Positions 1 to 8,348 are shown, counted from the stretch's first letter. The stretch is 64,000 nucleotides of DNA from Bacillota bacterium (GCA_021768085.1 JAETOJ010000006.1:1-64000); one strand, 5' to 3'. The notes: generated by a model from the letters alone, not told the origin. Made by a program: numbers and translations.

Positions 1-1
1 C

Positions 2-241
2 AAGGAAAAGCACGGCATGCGCTATACGCTTTACAGAGGTCTGGCCCAGGTTTCCAAATGGGTGAGGCTTAAGTTTGCTGCTATGAATCTCAAAAAGCTG
101 GCCAGATGGAAAGCAATATGGCCAGCTCGTCTTCTTTTCCTGCTGTTTTCCGCCCGTACGTATCTTTTATGCTCTGCGGCCTGCCTGGACATTTCCCAGG
201 CAGGCCGCTTTTCGACAGGCTGGAAGCGCCCGGTCGAATGA
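2..241 (+). CDS. Transposase C-terminal fragment (5' end outside window)
   Basis: The frame is open from the window edge and reads HGMRYTLYRGLAQVSKW and then AAMNLKKLARWK. These blocks are typical of the C-terminal end of IS1182/IS5-like DDE transposases, where the conserved region stops around nucleotide 115. The remaining 40 or so residues run through two terminator hairpins and look like non-conserved read-out, so the true protein end is uncertain. It marks the right end of an insertion sequence; inverted repeats could not be defined because most of the element lies outside the window. Confidence 0.6.
   Translation, partial: KEKHGMRYTLYRGLAQVSKWVRLKFAAMNLKKLARWKAIWPARLLFLLFSARTYLLCSAACLDISQAGRFSTGWKRPVE
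176..212 (+). terminator. Intrinsic terminator, 13-bp perfect stem
   Basis: GCGGCCTGCCTGG at 176-188 pairs perfectly with CCAGGCAGGCCGC at 196-208, followed by TTTT. It lies at the end of the transposase reading frame and would end plus-strand transcription from the insertion sequence. Confidence 0.8.
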
Positions 242-254
242 CCGGGCGCTTTTT
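225..254 (+). terminator. Second tandem terminator
   Basis: An 11-bp stem (225-235 with 240-250) with a GAAT loop is followed by a run of T to 254. Together with the hairpin just upstream it makes a tandem terminator before the convergent metQ. Confidence 0.75.
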
Positions 255-286
255 CGCCGCCTCTCTGTCAGGATCCGGACAGAAAA

Positions 287-318
287 ACGCCCCTGATTTC
301 CCGGGAAATCAGGGGCGT
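287..318 (-). terminator. metQ terminator
   Basis: A perfect palindrome with 16-nt arms, followed on the minus strand by TTTTTC. It lies 9 bp after the metQ stop codon. Confidence 0.85.
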
Positions 319-327
319 CTGCCTTGA

Positions 328-1140
328 TTAGCCTACGGCCACCACCGCGCCGCCATAGGTCTCCTGGATGAAGGTTTTGACCTTCTCGGACTGGAGGGCC
401 TTCACCAGGGCCTGGATGGCCTCGTCCTTCTCCCGTCCCTCCTTGACGGCCAACACGTTGACATAGGCGGTGCCCGCGGTGCCCTGGGCGGACTCGATGG
501 CCAGGGCGTCGTCGATCTTCAGGCCCGCGTCAATGGCGTAATTGCCGTTGATCACCGCCACGTCCAGGCTGTCCAGGGAGCGGGGCAGCTGGGCCGCCTC
601 CAGCTCCTCGATCCGGTAGTTGTGGGGGTTGTCCGCGATGTCCAGCTTGGTGGGCTCCAGGCCCACGTTGTCCGCCAGCTTGATCAGCCCCTGCTCCTGG
701 AGCAGCAGCAGGGCCCGGCCGCCGTTGGTGGGGTCGTTGGGAATGCCGATCTGGGCGCCGTCGGGCAGGCTGGCCAGGTCGGCCACCTTGCCGGCGTAGA
801 TGCCGAAGGGCTCGTAGTGGATCTCGGCCACGCTGACCAGATGGGTGCCGTGCTCTTGGTTGAAGTTGTTCATATAGGTGATGTGCTGGAAATAGTTGGC
901 GTCGTTCTCGCCGGACTCCACCGCCTCGTTGGGCACAATATAGTCATTGTACTCCACGATCTCCAGGGTGATGCCCTGCTCCGCCAGGATCTCCTTGGCG
1001 ATCTCCAGAATCTCGGCGTGGGGGGCGGGGGAGGCGCCCACCTTCAGGGTGGTGTTCTGCTTGCCGCCGCAGGCGGACAGCAGGGTCAGGCACAGCGCCG
1101 CGGCCAGAGCCAGGGCCAAAGCCAGAGCTTTCTTCTTCAT
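328..1140 (-). CDS. metQ: Methionine ABC transporter substrate-binding lipoprotein MetQ
   Basis: A 270-aa NlpA/MetQ-family lipoprotein that captures methionine outside the cell for the MetNI transporter. The N-terminus has a Lys-rich start, a long Ala/Leu segment and a lipobox LSAC with Cys24 as the predicted lipidated residue. VGASPAPHAEIL (about 34-45) is the family signature. The start at 1140 was chosen over an upstream in-frame GTG/ATG at 1218 because GGAG sits just upstream and the signal peptide begins there. metQ follows metN-metI but is separated from them by a terminator and has its own T-box promoter. Confidence 0.93.
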   Translation of the reverse strand: MKKKALALALALAAALCLTLLSACGGKQNTTLKVGASPAPHAEILEIAKEILAEQGITLEIVEYNDYIVPNEAVESGENDANYFQHITYMNNFNQEHGTHLVSVAEIHYEPFGIYAGKVADLASLPDGAQIGIPNDPTNGGRALLLLQEQGLIKLADNVGLEPTKLDIADNPHNYRIEELEAAQLPRSLDSLDVAVINGNYAIDAGLKIDDALAIESAQGTAGTAYVNVLAVKEGREKDEAIQALVKALQSEKVKTFIQETYGGAVVAVG

Positions 1141-1216
1141 ATCCGTATCTCCTTTTCGCTTTGATGATATGTGAACCGCTCCCGCGGGATTCACCGGATC
1201 CAGGTTTCCAAGGCAC

Positions 1217-1510
1217 AAAAAAACGCCCCTGACAGATTGTCAAGGACGAGAGCGGCCTGACCGCTTCGTGGTACCACCTTGCTTCACCCGCCCCTCGCGG
1301 AGCTGGGCCTTACCGGGTGCCGACACACCCTGGCGCTGTGACGGGCGCTCCCGTCGCGGCCTATGGCTGGAGTACAGCGGTCGGCCGCGCGGCTCCGAGG
1401 CCATGTTCAGCGCGGCCCTCCGTACCCGTTTCCAGCTCCCCGGGCTCTCTGTGCCGTATCTCCGCGCCTACTCTCCCCATCATTGCCTTTTGTCCACTAT
1501 TTGAATTGTG
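1217..1510 (-). ncRNA. T-box leader of metQ (methionine-type)
   Basis: On the minus strand the T-box core AGGTGGTACCACG lies at about 1279-1267. It contains UGGU, which can pair with the ACCA end of a tRNA with discriminator A. Stem I carries the GAGAGUAGGCG-like block and, in GAACAUGGCC, an AUG specifier at 1404-1402. It ends in an intrinsic terminator: CGTCCTTGACA at 1248-1238, TGTCAGGGGCG at 1234-1224 and seven T at 1223-1217. The specifier and the downstream gene agree on tRNA-Met sensing: uncharged tRNA would favour the antiterminator and turn metQ on. Confidence 0.9.
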
Positions 1511-1516
1511 GTTGTT

Positions 1517-1545
1517 AGTTTAACGCATTGAAGCGCCTTTGTCAA
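1517..1545 (-). promoter_or_regulatory. Sigma-A promoter of the metQ T-box transcript
   Basis: Minus strand TTGACA (1545-1540), 17-bp spacer, TAAACT (1522-1517), just upstream of the T-box leader. Confidence 0.85.
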
Positions 1546-1565
1546 CCAACATACTGCACAGAGAA

Positions 1566-1598
1566 AAAACGGACAAAGCGGCCTGCTTTGTCCGTTTT
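1566..1598 (-). terminator. metNI terminator
   Basis: A 14-bp stem (1566-1579 with 1585-1598) around a GGCCT loop with a T run on the minus strand, directly after metI. It separates metNI from the independently controlled metQ. Confidence 0.85.
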
Positions 1599-1610
1599 CA
1601 CAAGGGCCGG

Positions 1611-2372
1611 TCACATGGCCCCGGGGATCTGCTTGTCCCGCTGGATCTGCTTTTTGAACGCCCTCCGGCCGCCGGAGGCCAGCCGCTTATCCAGCCGGGC
1701 CGCCAGGCGGGAGCCGATGGACTGGAAGATCTGCACCAGGATGACGATCAGCACCACCGCCACCAGCATGACGGCGTAGTTATAGCGGTTATAGCCATAA
1801 TTGATGGCGATTTTGCCCAGCCCGCCGCCGCCGATGGCCCCCGCCATGGCGCCGTAGCCCAGGATGGTGATGAACGCGGTGGTGAAGCTGGAGATCAGGG
1901 AGGGCAGGCACTCCGGCACCATCACCTTGGAGACGATCTGCCAGGTGGTGCAGCCCATGGCCTGGGCGGCCTCCAGCACACCCTTGTCCAGCTCCCGCAG
2001 GGAGGTCTCCACCAGTCGGGCGATAAAGGGCGCCGCGGCAATGATGAGAGGCGGGATGGAGGCGGGGGTGCCGATTTTGGTGCCCAGCAGCACCATGCTC
2101 AGCGGCAGCACGCACAGCATGAGAATCAGGAAGGGCACTGAGCGCACAATGTTGATGACAAAGTTCAGTACCTTCATCAGAGGGCCGGGCAGGGGCCGTA
2201 TGCCGCCCCGCTCCCCCATGATCAGCAGCACTCCCAGCACCAGGCCCAGCAGATAGGCCACCGCGGTGGCGATCACGGTGGAGTACAGCGTCTCCCAGAT
2301 GCCAAACGCGAACTCATTGAAATACTTGGGGTTGGCCAGCATTTCGGAAAAGTCGGCGAAAAACTTATCCAT
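1611..2372 (-). CDS. metI: Methionine ABC transporter permease MetI
   Basis: A 253-aa BPD-type permease with five or more hydrophobic segments. The EAA loop that contacts the ATPase is visible as EAAQAMGCTTWQIVSKVMVP at about residues 134-153. It forms the membrane pore for D/L-methionine with MetN and MetQ. Its start codon overlaps the metN stop by 8 bp, so the two are translationally coupled. Length and topology are normal for the family. Confidence 0.93.
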   Translation of the reverse strand: MDKFFADFSEMLANPKYFNEFAFGIWETLYSTVIATAVAYLLGLVLGVLLIMGERGGIRPLPGPLMKVLNFVINIVRSVPFLILMLCVLPLSMVLLGTKIGTPASIPPLIIAAAPFIARLVETSLRELDKGVLEAAQAMGCTTWQIVSKVMVPECLPSLISSFTTAFITILGYGAMAGAIGGGGLGKIAINYGYNRYNYAVMLVAVVLIVILVQIFQSIGSRLAARLDKRLASGGRRAFKKQIQRDKQIPGAM

Positions 2373-3369
2373 GGTAATCCCGCACCTCCTCCATGGTGAT
2401 GTTGGGCTGGTTTTTCAGGTAGGCTACCGCCTTGGCGGCCTCCGGCGGATCCTCCGGCAGGCCCAGCAGCATGGTGCCGAAGGCCTGGCCGTTCACGTTC
2501 CGGGTGTCCGCCCCCAAAATATTCACCTTCACGCCGCAGTCGATGGCCAGGGACGCGATGAGGGGCTCATAGCTGGAGCCGCCGTTGAAGGCGATGCGGA
2601 TCACCTTGGCGGCGGGGAGCTGGGCGATATGTACTCCGTCGGGGTAGACCAGGCGGCGGCCCGCCTCGGTCTGGGGGTTGGAGAAAACCTCCTCCACCGT
2701 GCCCGTCTCCATCACCCGGCCGTGATCCAGGATGGCCACGTGGGTGCAGATCTCCTCCACCACCGCCATCTCGTGGGTGATCACCACCACGGTGATCCCC
2801 AGCCGCTTGTTGATGTCCTTGATCAGCCGCAGGATGTCCCGGGTGGTTTTGGGATCCAGGGCGGAGGTGGCCTCGTCGCACAGCAGGATCTTGGGATCTG
2901 AGGCCAGGGCCCGGGCGATGGCCACCCGCTGCTTCTGCCCGCCGGACAGCTGAGCGGGGTAGGCGTCCGCCTTGTCGGGCAGGCCCACCACGTCCAGCAG
3001 CTCCCGGGCCCGCTTCTCCGCGTCCGCCTTTTTCACCTTGGCGATCTCCATGGGGAAGCAGATGTTGCGCAAGCAGGTGCGCTGCATGAGCAGGTTGAAC
3101 TGCTGGAAGATCATGCTGATGGAGCGCCGCTGAGCGATGAGCTCCTTCTGACCCATGGCGCACAGATCCGCGCCGTCGATGAGCACCTGGCCGGAGGTGG
3201 GCCGCTCCAGCAGGTTGATACACCGCACCAGGGTGGACTTGCCCGCGCCGCTCATGCCCACGATGCCGTACACGTCACCGTCGCCGATGGTGAGGGTCAC
3301 GTCCGTCAGGGCGTGGAGCTCCCCCTCGGCGGTGGGGAACACCTTGGAGATGTGTTTCAGTTCAATCAT
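2365..3369 (-). CDS. metN: Methionine ABC transporter ATP-binding protein MetN
   Basis: A 334-aa ABC ATPase. Walker A GMSGAGKST is at 38-46, signature LSGGQKQR at 141-148, and Walker B ILLCDE at 161-166. A C-terminal NIL/ACT-like domain of about 80 residues is expected to bind methionine and inhibit transport (known for MetN). First gene of metNI, preceded by an ideal promoter and a GGGGAG ribosome site. No T-box lies upstream of metN itself. Confidence 0.95.
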   Translation of the reverse strand: MIELKHISKVFPTAEGELHALTDVTLTIGDGDVYGIVGMSGAGKSTLVRCINLLERPTSGQVLIDGADLCAMGQKELIAQRRSISMIFQQFNLLMQRTCLRNICFPMEIAKVKKADAEKRARELLDVVGLPDKADAYPAQLSGGQKQRVAIARALASDPKILLCDEATSALDPKTTRDILRLIKDINKRLGITVVVITHEMAVVEEICTHVAILDHGRVMETGTVEEVFSNPQTEAGRRLVYPDGVHIAQLPAAKVIRIAFNGGSSYEPLIASLAIDCGVKVNILGADTRNVNGQAFGTMLLGLPEDPPEAAKAVAYLKNQPNITMEEVRDYHG

Positions 3370-3410
3370 GGGGTTCTCCCCTCTCTCTGGGGTTCTTCAT
3401 AATGGCCTTT

Positions 3411-3439
3411 ATTGTATGCCGAAATGGGGAGATTGTCAA
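3411..3439 (-). promoter_or_regulatory. metNI promoter
   Basis: Minus strand TTGACA (3439-3434), 17-bp spacer, TACAAT (3416-3411), a near-consensus sigma-A promoter about 40 bp before metN. Confidence 0.85.
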
Positions 3440-3451
3440 GGAACGAAAACA

Positions 3452-3476
3452 GCTTCCCTCCGTGGGAGAGGGAAGC
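3452..3476 (-). terminator. Terminator after the PF06541-like gene
   Basis: GCTTCCCTC/GAGGGAAGC stem with TGTTTT following on the minus strand, just past the stop codon at 3478. Confidence 0.7.
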
Positions 3477-3477
3477 C

Positions 3478-4005
3478 TTATTCCATCGCATACCATTTCA
3501 GCACTTCCGTGCTGCCCGCCTGTCGCAGGGCAGCGCAAGACACCACCACGTCCGCCGCCAGCACAATCAGGGCGGGGGGCGTCAGCCAGGCCGGGATCCG
3601 GGCCACCACCCCCGCCGCCAGGGGATGAACCCCATACACCAGCAGCAATGCCAGCGCCGTCCAGCACAGGGAGAACGCCGGACATACCAGCCCTCCCAGG
3701 CTGCCCGGGATGCCCTCATAGTCCCAGAATTTCACCCCCAGGGCATAGCGATAAAAGGCCCCCAGAACCAGCTCCGCCCCGGTGGCCGCCAGTCCTCCGG
3801 ACAGCGCCACCCACAAAGGACCGTTTCCCAGCGGGGCCAGCCCCAGGATCAGGCAGGCCCCCAGGCCATACACCGGGCACAGGGGCAGCAGGATCAGGCA
3901 CTTCCGATCCCGCTTGGGGTGGCCGGACACCCGGGCAAAGGCCACCTCCAGCAGGAAGCCCAAAAAACTATATAGATAAAAATACCAGAGCCACCGCGCC
4001 ATCAA
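3478..4005 (-). CDS. Integral membrane protein, PF06541-like (putative ABC-transporter type IV)
   Basis: A 175-aa protein with about five hydrophobic segments. The N-terminal WLWYFYLYSFLGFLLEVAF pattern resembles the PF06541 membrane family, whose name implies transport but whose function is not established. It stands alone, with a terminator after it and opposite-strand or unrelated neighbours, so context gives no role. The assignment rests on the N-terminal motif and topology only. Confidence 0.6.
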   Translation of the reverse strand: MMARWLWYFYLYSFLGFLLEVAFARVSGHPKRDRKCLILLPLCPVYGLGACLILGLAPLGNGPLWVALSGGLAATGAELVLGAFYRYALGVKFWDYEGIPGSLGGLVCPAFSLCWTALALLLVYGVHPLAAGVVARIPAWLTPPALIVLAADVVVSCAALRQAGSTEVLKWYAME

Positions 4006-4190
4006 AATTCCGCCCTCTCATGTCGTCCTGACGGTTAGGATGGATCAGAGACGGCATTTCATGCGGGGAACTTTTTGGGAACCGCTGGAGAATTTGGTGG
4101 TGCAATTTTTTGACGGAGGCGACGGCCTCGGCGCACCGTCCCTGGTGGTGGGACGTTCAACTCCTGCCGCTCTCCAGATCGTCCACCCTA

Positions 4191-4219
4191 TTGAATCCCG
4201 GCAGAATTTATGGTATTCT
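4191..4219 (+). promoter_or_regulatory. miaA-hfq promoter
   Basis: TTGAAT (4191-4196), 17-bp spacer, TATTCT (4214-4219). Predicted transcription start near 4226, which rules out the in-frame ATG at 4210 as the miaA start. Confidence 0.7.
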
Positions 4220-4254
4220 GTAAAATACTATCCTTTCCGGGAGGAGGCCCCGCC

Positions 4255-5199
4255 GTGAAACCGAACATTCTGGTGATCTGCGGCCCCACCGCCTCCGGCA
4301 AGACCGCCCTGGCCGTGGAACTGGCCCGCCAATTCGGGGGGGAGGTGGTGTCCGCCGACTCCATGCAGATCTACCGCCGCATGGATATTGGCACTGCCAA
4401 GCCCACCCCCGAGGAAACCCAGGGCGTCCCCCACCACATGATCGACGTGGCCCAACCGGGGGAGAGCTACTCCGTGGCCCGGTACGTCCAGGAGGCCGTG
4501 CCCATCGTGGACGGCATCTTGGCTCAAGGGAAGCTGCCCATTGTGGCCGGGGGGACGGGACTTTACATCGACCACCTGGTTGCAGGACGGCAGTTTGCCC
4601 CCTTCGCACCAGACAGCGGCCTGCGGGAGGAGCTTCAGACCCAGGCAAAAGCGGAGGGCCTGCCCGCCCTGTATGCACGGCTGGAGCGGGCGGATCCCCA
4701 GGCCGCCGCTCGCATCCACCCCAACGACGAGAAGCGGATTATCCGAGCACTGGAGGTGTTTTTGTCCACCGGCAAGCCCCTGTCCCAGTTTGATGCGGAG
4801 AGCCGCGCCCTGCCCAATCGCTATACGCCGCTGACCATCGCCCTAAACTTCCGGGAGCGCCCCTGGCTGTGGGAGCGCATCGACCGCCGGGTGGATGAGA
4901 TGATGGCCCGGGGGTTGGAGAGGGAGGTGCGATCCCTGCTGGCAGAGGGGATCCCCCCGGACTGCACCGCCATGCAAGCCATCGGCTACAAGGAGATGGC
5001 CGCCGCCATTTTGGAGGGTCGCCCCGTCCGGTCGGGGGCGGAGGAGGTCAAGCTCCGATCCCGGCAGTACGCCAAGCGGCAGATCACCTGGTTTCGCCGG
5101 AACCGGGAGGCCCACTGGTTTGAATGGGAAAAAATACCAAATCTTTCCGCCGCCCTCTCTTTTTCGACAGAACTTATCAGGGAAGCTGGATTACAATAA
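4255..5199 (+). CDS. miaA: tRNA dimethylallyltransferase MiaA
   Basis: A 314-aa enzyme that adds a dimethylallyl group to A37 of tRNAs reading UNN codons. P-loop GPTASGKT is at 10-17, and DSMQIYRRMDIGTAKP follows at about 35-50, both family signatures. The GTG start at 4255 was chosen because GGGAGGAGG lies about 8 bp upstream and the predicted promoter covers the earlier ATG. hfq follows after 83 bp, the miaA-hfq order seen in many bacteria. Confidence 0.95.
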   Translation: MKPNILVICGPTASGKTALAVELARQFGGEVVSADSMQIYRRMDIGTAKPTPEETQGVPHHMIDVAQPGESYSVARYVQEAVPIVDGILAQGKLPIVAGGTGLYIDHLVAGRQFAPFAPDSGLREELQTQAKAEGLPALYARLERADPQAAARIHPNDEKRIIRALEVFLSTGKPLSQFDAESRALPNRYTPLTIALNFRERPWLWERIDRRVDEMMARGLEREVRSLLAEGIPPDCTAMQAIGYKEMAAAILEGRPVRSGAEEVKLRSRQYAKRQITWFRRNREAHWFEWEKIPNLSAALSFSTELIREAGLQ

Positions 5200-5282
5200 A
5201 CAGGCTCGAATCCAAACGGAACCCGGGGCAAATTCCTGCGCCGGACTGTCCCGCGGCTCCAAAATAAAGAGGAGTGTTTACC

Positions 5283-5528
5283 ATGAGCCTTACATCCACC
5301 ATTTCCGTCAACAAGCAGCCCAACATTCAGGACGCCTTCCTGTCCGCTGCCCGCCGCGCCGCCGCCCGGGTCACCGTCTTCCTGATGAACGGCTACCAGC
5401 TCCGGGGGGTGATCACCGCCTTCGATCCCTATGTGGTGGTGGTGACGTCCGACGGCAAACAGCAGGTCATCTACAAGCACGCCATCTCCACCATTGCCCC
5501 GGAGCACCCTGTTGAACTGGAGGGGTAG
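5283..5528 (+). CDS. hfq: RNA chaperone Hfq
   Basis: An 81-aa Sm-like protein that forms a hexameric ring and promotes small RNA-mRNA pairing. The Sm1 region is at 11-55 (NIQDAFL at 14-20) and the Sm2 signature YKHAIS at 64-69. The start at 5283 was chosen because GAGGAG lies 8 bp upstream; an in-frame ATG at 5274 overlaps that site. It has no long acidic C-terminal tail, as in other Firmicutes. Its presence is relevant to the candidate trans-acting RNA at 9.13-9.28 kb. Confidence 0.95.
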   Translation: MSLTSTISVNKQPNIQDAFLSAARRAAARVTVFLMNGYQLRGVITAFDPYVVVVTSDGKQQVIYKHAISTIAPEHPVELEG

Positions 5529-5550
5529 GGGGGAGCTCCCTTCCCCAATT

Positions 5551-5600
5551 CCCCTACCCCCTGGGGGTGCCGGTGGAACCACCCCCAGGGGTGGTAGGGG
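5551..5600. repeat. Long GC-rich stem-loop after hfq
   Basis: CCCCTACCCCCTGGGGGTG and its complement form a stem of about 19 bp with a short loop. No T run follows on either side, so it is more likely an mRNA-stabilising or processing structure than a terminator. Confidence 0.5.
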
Positions 5601-5630
5601 TGCGCCCCAGAGAAAGAAAGGAACCATACC

Positions 5631-6893
5631 ATGAGAGAAAGCACCCTCGCCACTAAGATAATGATCGCCATTCTCTGCCTGGGGGTGGCGGTCTACCTCG
5701 CCGTCTACTTCGTCCGGGGCTGGGAGGAGCCCCTGGTCACCACCCGCGCCTACGCCTATACCCAGGACGTGGGCATGGAGGCCAGCGGTATTTTGGTACG
5801 ACAGGAGACGATTCTGCCCGACGCCGGAGGCAGCTATGTGGATCACATCCTGGGGGAGGGGGAGAAGGCCGCCGCCGGCCAGGCCGCTGCCCTGCTTTAC
5901 ACCGATCCCGCCGCCCTCACCACCCGGCAGGCCATCCGCACCCTCACCGCCGAGATCGAGCAGCTCCAGTACGCCCTGGACGACCGCACCCAGACGGGGG
6001 ACGCCTCCCGACTGGACAGCCAGGTGCTCGCCTCCATCACCGCCCTGCGATCCCTGACCGCCCAGGGGGATCTCACCACGCTGGAGGACTGTGCCCTCAA
6101 CCTGCGCACCATGGTATTCAAGCGTGACTTCGCCTATGGCGATGGCAGCGCCGCCGGCCAGCTCAGTCAACTTATCCAGAGCAAGCAGGAGCAGCTGGCC
6201 CAGCTCAACGCCTCGCTGAATCAGGTGGCCCGGGTGGTGTATACTCCCTCCACTGGGGTGTTCTCCGGCACGGTGGATGGCTGGGAGGGCCTTATCAACC
6301 CCAGCCAGCTGGACGATCTTACCGCCCAGTCCCTGTCCGCTCTGCTCTCCCAGACTCCCGCCCCCGCCACCGGGCCGGTGGGCAAGCTGATCACCGGCTC
6401 TACCTGGTACTTTGCCGCCCTGGTCCCCGGCACCGATACCGGGCTACAGTCCGGCAAAACCTATTCCCTCACCTTCTCTGGCGACTACTACGGCCAGATC
6501 CCCATGAAACTGGAGCGGGTGTCCCTGGACGGGGAGCAGACCCTGGCCATCTTCTCCTGCCGCACCCATCTGTCCGACACCACCCTACTGCGGGTGCAGA
6601 CGGTGGACGTGGTGATCCACCACCTGGAGGGCATCCGCATCCCCCGAAAGGCCCTGCGGGTGGAGACAATAGAGGAGGAGCAGGAGGACGGCTCCACCCG
6701 GACGGTGAACCGCTACAAGGTCTACATTGTGGAGCGATCCCAGTCCTGGGGCCGAGAGGTGGAGATCCTCTATACCGACGAGAACTTCTACCTGGTGCGG
6801 CCAGTGGATCCCTCTGCCGCCAAACGGCTGCGGGCGGGGGACGAGGTGATCCTGAATTCTTCTGACATCTACGACGGCAAGGTGGTGCGCTGA
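5631..6893 (+). CDS. HlyD-like membrane-anchored adaptor protein of the division cluster
   Basis: A 420-aa protein with one N-terminal transmembrane helix (about 9-29) and a large outside part. It carries a barrel-sandwich-like segment (ASGILVRQE) and a helical region around 95-200, resembling HlyD/membrane-fusion proteins. No transporter genes are adjacent. It lies upstream of yggS-sepF-divIVA, an arrangement I recall for Clostridia, which suggests an envelope or division role rather than classical efflux (inference). Ribosome site AAAGAAAGG precedes the ATG. Confidence 0.65.
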   Translation: MRESTLATKIMIAILCLGVAVYLAVYFVRGWEEPLVTTRAYAYTQDVGMEASGILVRQETILPDAGGSYVDHILGEGEKAAAGQAAALLYTDPAALTTRQAIRTLTAEIEQLQYALDDRTQTGDASRLDSQVLASITALRSLTAQGDLTTLEDCALNLRTMVFKRDFAYGDGSAAGQLSQLIQSKQEQLAQLNASLNQVARVVYTPSTGVFSGTVDGWEGLINPSQLDDLTAQSLSALLSQTPAPATGPVGKLITGSTWYFAALVPGTDTGLQSGKTYSLTFSGDYYGQIPMKLERVSLDGEQTLAIFSCRTHLSDTTLLRVQTVDVVIHHLEGIRIPRKALRVETIEEEQEDGSTRTVNRYKVYIVERSQSWGREVEILYTDENFYLVRPVDPSAAKRLRAGDEVILNSSDIYDGKVVR

Positions 6894-6914
6894 GCAGGGG
6901 AGGGGGCAATGTGG

Positions 6915-7024
6915 GCCGGTGGCACACGTCTATCTTACGACCATGTAGAGGAGGGGCTTGCCCCTCCCGCCTTACCGATGTGCGCCCTGTTCCTCGGGAG
7001 AGACAAGCCCCTCTCCTACAACGT
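6915..7024. repeat. Palindromic intergenic repeat, copy A
   Basis: It contains GAGGGGCTTGCCCCTC and, 50 bp later, CAAGCCCCTCTCCTAC, which is the near-complement of the left arm, so the whole unit can fold. A related unit lies at 24190-24303 in oriC, and the left flanks also resemble each other (CACAC, CATNTA, GGAGGGGC). Probably a small non-autonomous repeat family. Confidence 0.55.
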
Positions 7025-7065
7025 AATGTGCATCGCAGCGTACGAAAATTGGAGGTTGGTGCGGC

Positions 7066-7776
7066 ATGGATATAAAAGAAAACATTGTGAAACTCCAGGC
7101 GGGTATCGCGGAGGCCGCCCGGGCTGCGGGCCGGGATCCGGCGTCTGTCACCCTGCTGGCCGCCACCAAAACCCAGAGCTCGGACACCATCCGGGCCGCC
7201 ATCGCCGCCGGGATCACCGTCTGCGGGGAGAACCGGGTGCAGGAGCTCACCGCCCACTTGGCGGACAACGCCTACCAGGGGGCGGAGATTCACTTCATCG
7301 GCCACCTTCAGACCAACAAGGTGAAGTACGTGGTGGGAAAGGTGGCGCTGATCCACTCCGTCTCCTCGGACAAGCTGCTCCGGGCCATTGCCGCCCAGGC
7401 GGACAAGCTGGGACTCGTCCAGGACATTTTGCTGGAGATCAACCTGGCGGGGGAGGCGTCCAAGTCCGGATTTGCCCCCGAGGAGGCCTTGGCCGCCGCC
7501 CGGCTGGCCGCCTGTCTGGACGGTGTGCGGCTCCGTGGCCTGATGTGTATTCCCCCCGCCGCCCGCTGTTCTGGGGAGAATTTCCACCATTTCATGACTT
7601 TGCGACAATTAGCTGTTGACATAAGACAGAAAATGGTGGATAATAACAGGGATATGGACATGCTGTCCATGGGCATGAGCGGCGATTATCAAGACGCAGT
7701 CGCCGCGGGCTCCACCTGTGTCCGGGTGGGCTCGGCGCTGTTTGGCCCCCGCCCACCTGTTTTGCCGGAGGGCTGA
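7066..7776 (+). CDS. yggS: PLP homeostasis protein YggS/YlmE
   Basis: A 236-aa single-domain PLP-binding TIM-barrel protein (COG0325). Lys35 in LLAATKTQ is the predicted Schiff-base lysine; SMGMSGDYQDAV and the RVGSALFGPR phosphate-binding end are present. The family keeps free pyridoxal phosphate balanced and is usually encoded just before sepF in Firmicutes, as here. Start ATG at 7066 is preceded by TGGAGG. sepF follows after 40 bp. Confidence 0.93.
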   Translation: MDIKENIVKLQAGIAEAARAAGRDPASVTLLAATKTQSSDTIRAAIAAGITVCGENRVQELTAHLADNAYQGAEIHFIGHLQTNKVKYVVGKVALIHSVSSDKLLRAIAAQADKLGLVQDILLEINLAGEASKSGFAPEEALAAARLAACLDGVRLRGLMCIPPAARCSGENFHHFMTLRQLAVDIRQKMVDNNRDMDMLSMGMSGDYQDAVAAGSTCVRVGSALFGPRPPVLPEG

Positions 7777-7816
7777 TCCACCTCCGTTACCCTCTCGATT
7801 GGAAGGAGAACCGTCA

Positions 7817-8266
7817 ATGAGCATTTTTGATGAACTGAAGCGTCTGGCCCGCCCCTACGAGGACGAGGAGGACGAGGACTATGAGGAGGAGTTCGCCCCG
7901 GTAGGGGCCGCCCGGGAGATCCCCAGGGAGCGGGAGCGGGATCGGGATATGGATCGCCGCAGCAATAAAGTGGTGAACATCCATACCACCACCCAGCTCC
8001 AGGTGGTGCTGGTGAGCCCCACCCGGTTTGAGAACGCCTCTGAGATCGCCGACCACCTGCGGGACAAGCGCACCGTGGTGCTCAACCTGGAGCAGACCGA
8101 CAAGAACATCGCCCGCCGCCTCATTGACTTTTTGTCCGGCGTGGCCTACGCCAACGAGGGCACCATCAAGAAGGTGGCCCTGTCCACCTACATCATCACC
8201 CCCTACAATGTGGAGATCCTGGGCGATCTCATCGACGAGCTGGAAAACAACGGGCTGTATTTCTGA
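7817..8266 (+). CDS. sepF: Cell division protein SepF
   Basis: A 149-aa FtsZ-tethering protein. The N-terminal MSIFDELKRLA is the amphipathic membrane-binding helix, followed by an acidic linker (about 14-30) and the core SepF domain from about residue 52, which polymerises and binds the FtsZ tail. The start at 7817 was chosen because AAGGAGAA sits just upstream and this is where the conserved helix begins. The divIVA gene follows. Confidence 0.95.
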   Translation: MSIFDELKRLARPYEDEEDEDYEEEFAPVGAAREIPRERERDRDMDRRSNKVVNIHTTTQLQVVLVSPTRFENASEIADHLRDKRTVVLNLEQTDKNIARRLIDFLSGVAYANEGTIKKVALSTYIITPYNVEILGDLIDELENNGLYF

Positions 8267-8273
8267 TAGACAC

Positions 8274-8302
8274 GGTAACCGCCCCCGGAGGGGGCGGTTA
8301 CC
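8274..8302 (+). repeat. Stem-loop between sepF and divIVA
   Basis: GGTAACCGCCCCC pairs with GGGGGCGGTTACC (13 bp, GGA loop). No T run follows, so it may protect the sepF mRNA end or attenuate weakly rather than terminate fully. Confidence 0.6.
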
Positions 8303-8348
8303 ACCAGTCGAATACTGCAATCGAGATACATAAGGGGGATTGGATCCT

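Noticed and set aside
1141-1516. SAM (S-box) riboswitch upstream of metQ
   Set aside because: The T-box core, AUG specifier and terminator explain the leader; no S-box core was seen.
5551-5600. Terminator after hfq
   Set aside because: Strong stem but no T run on either strand; listed only as a stem-loop.
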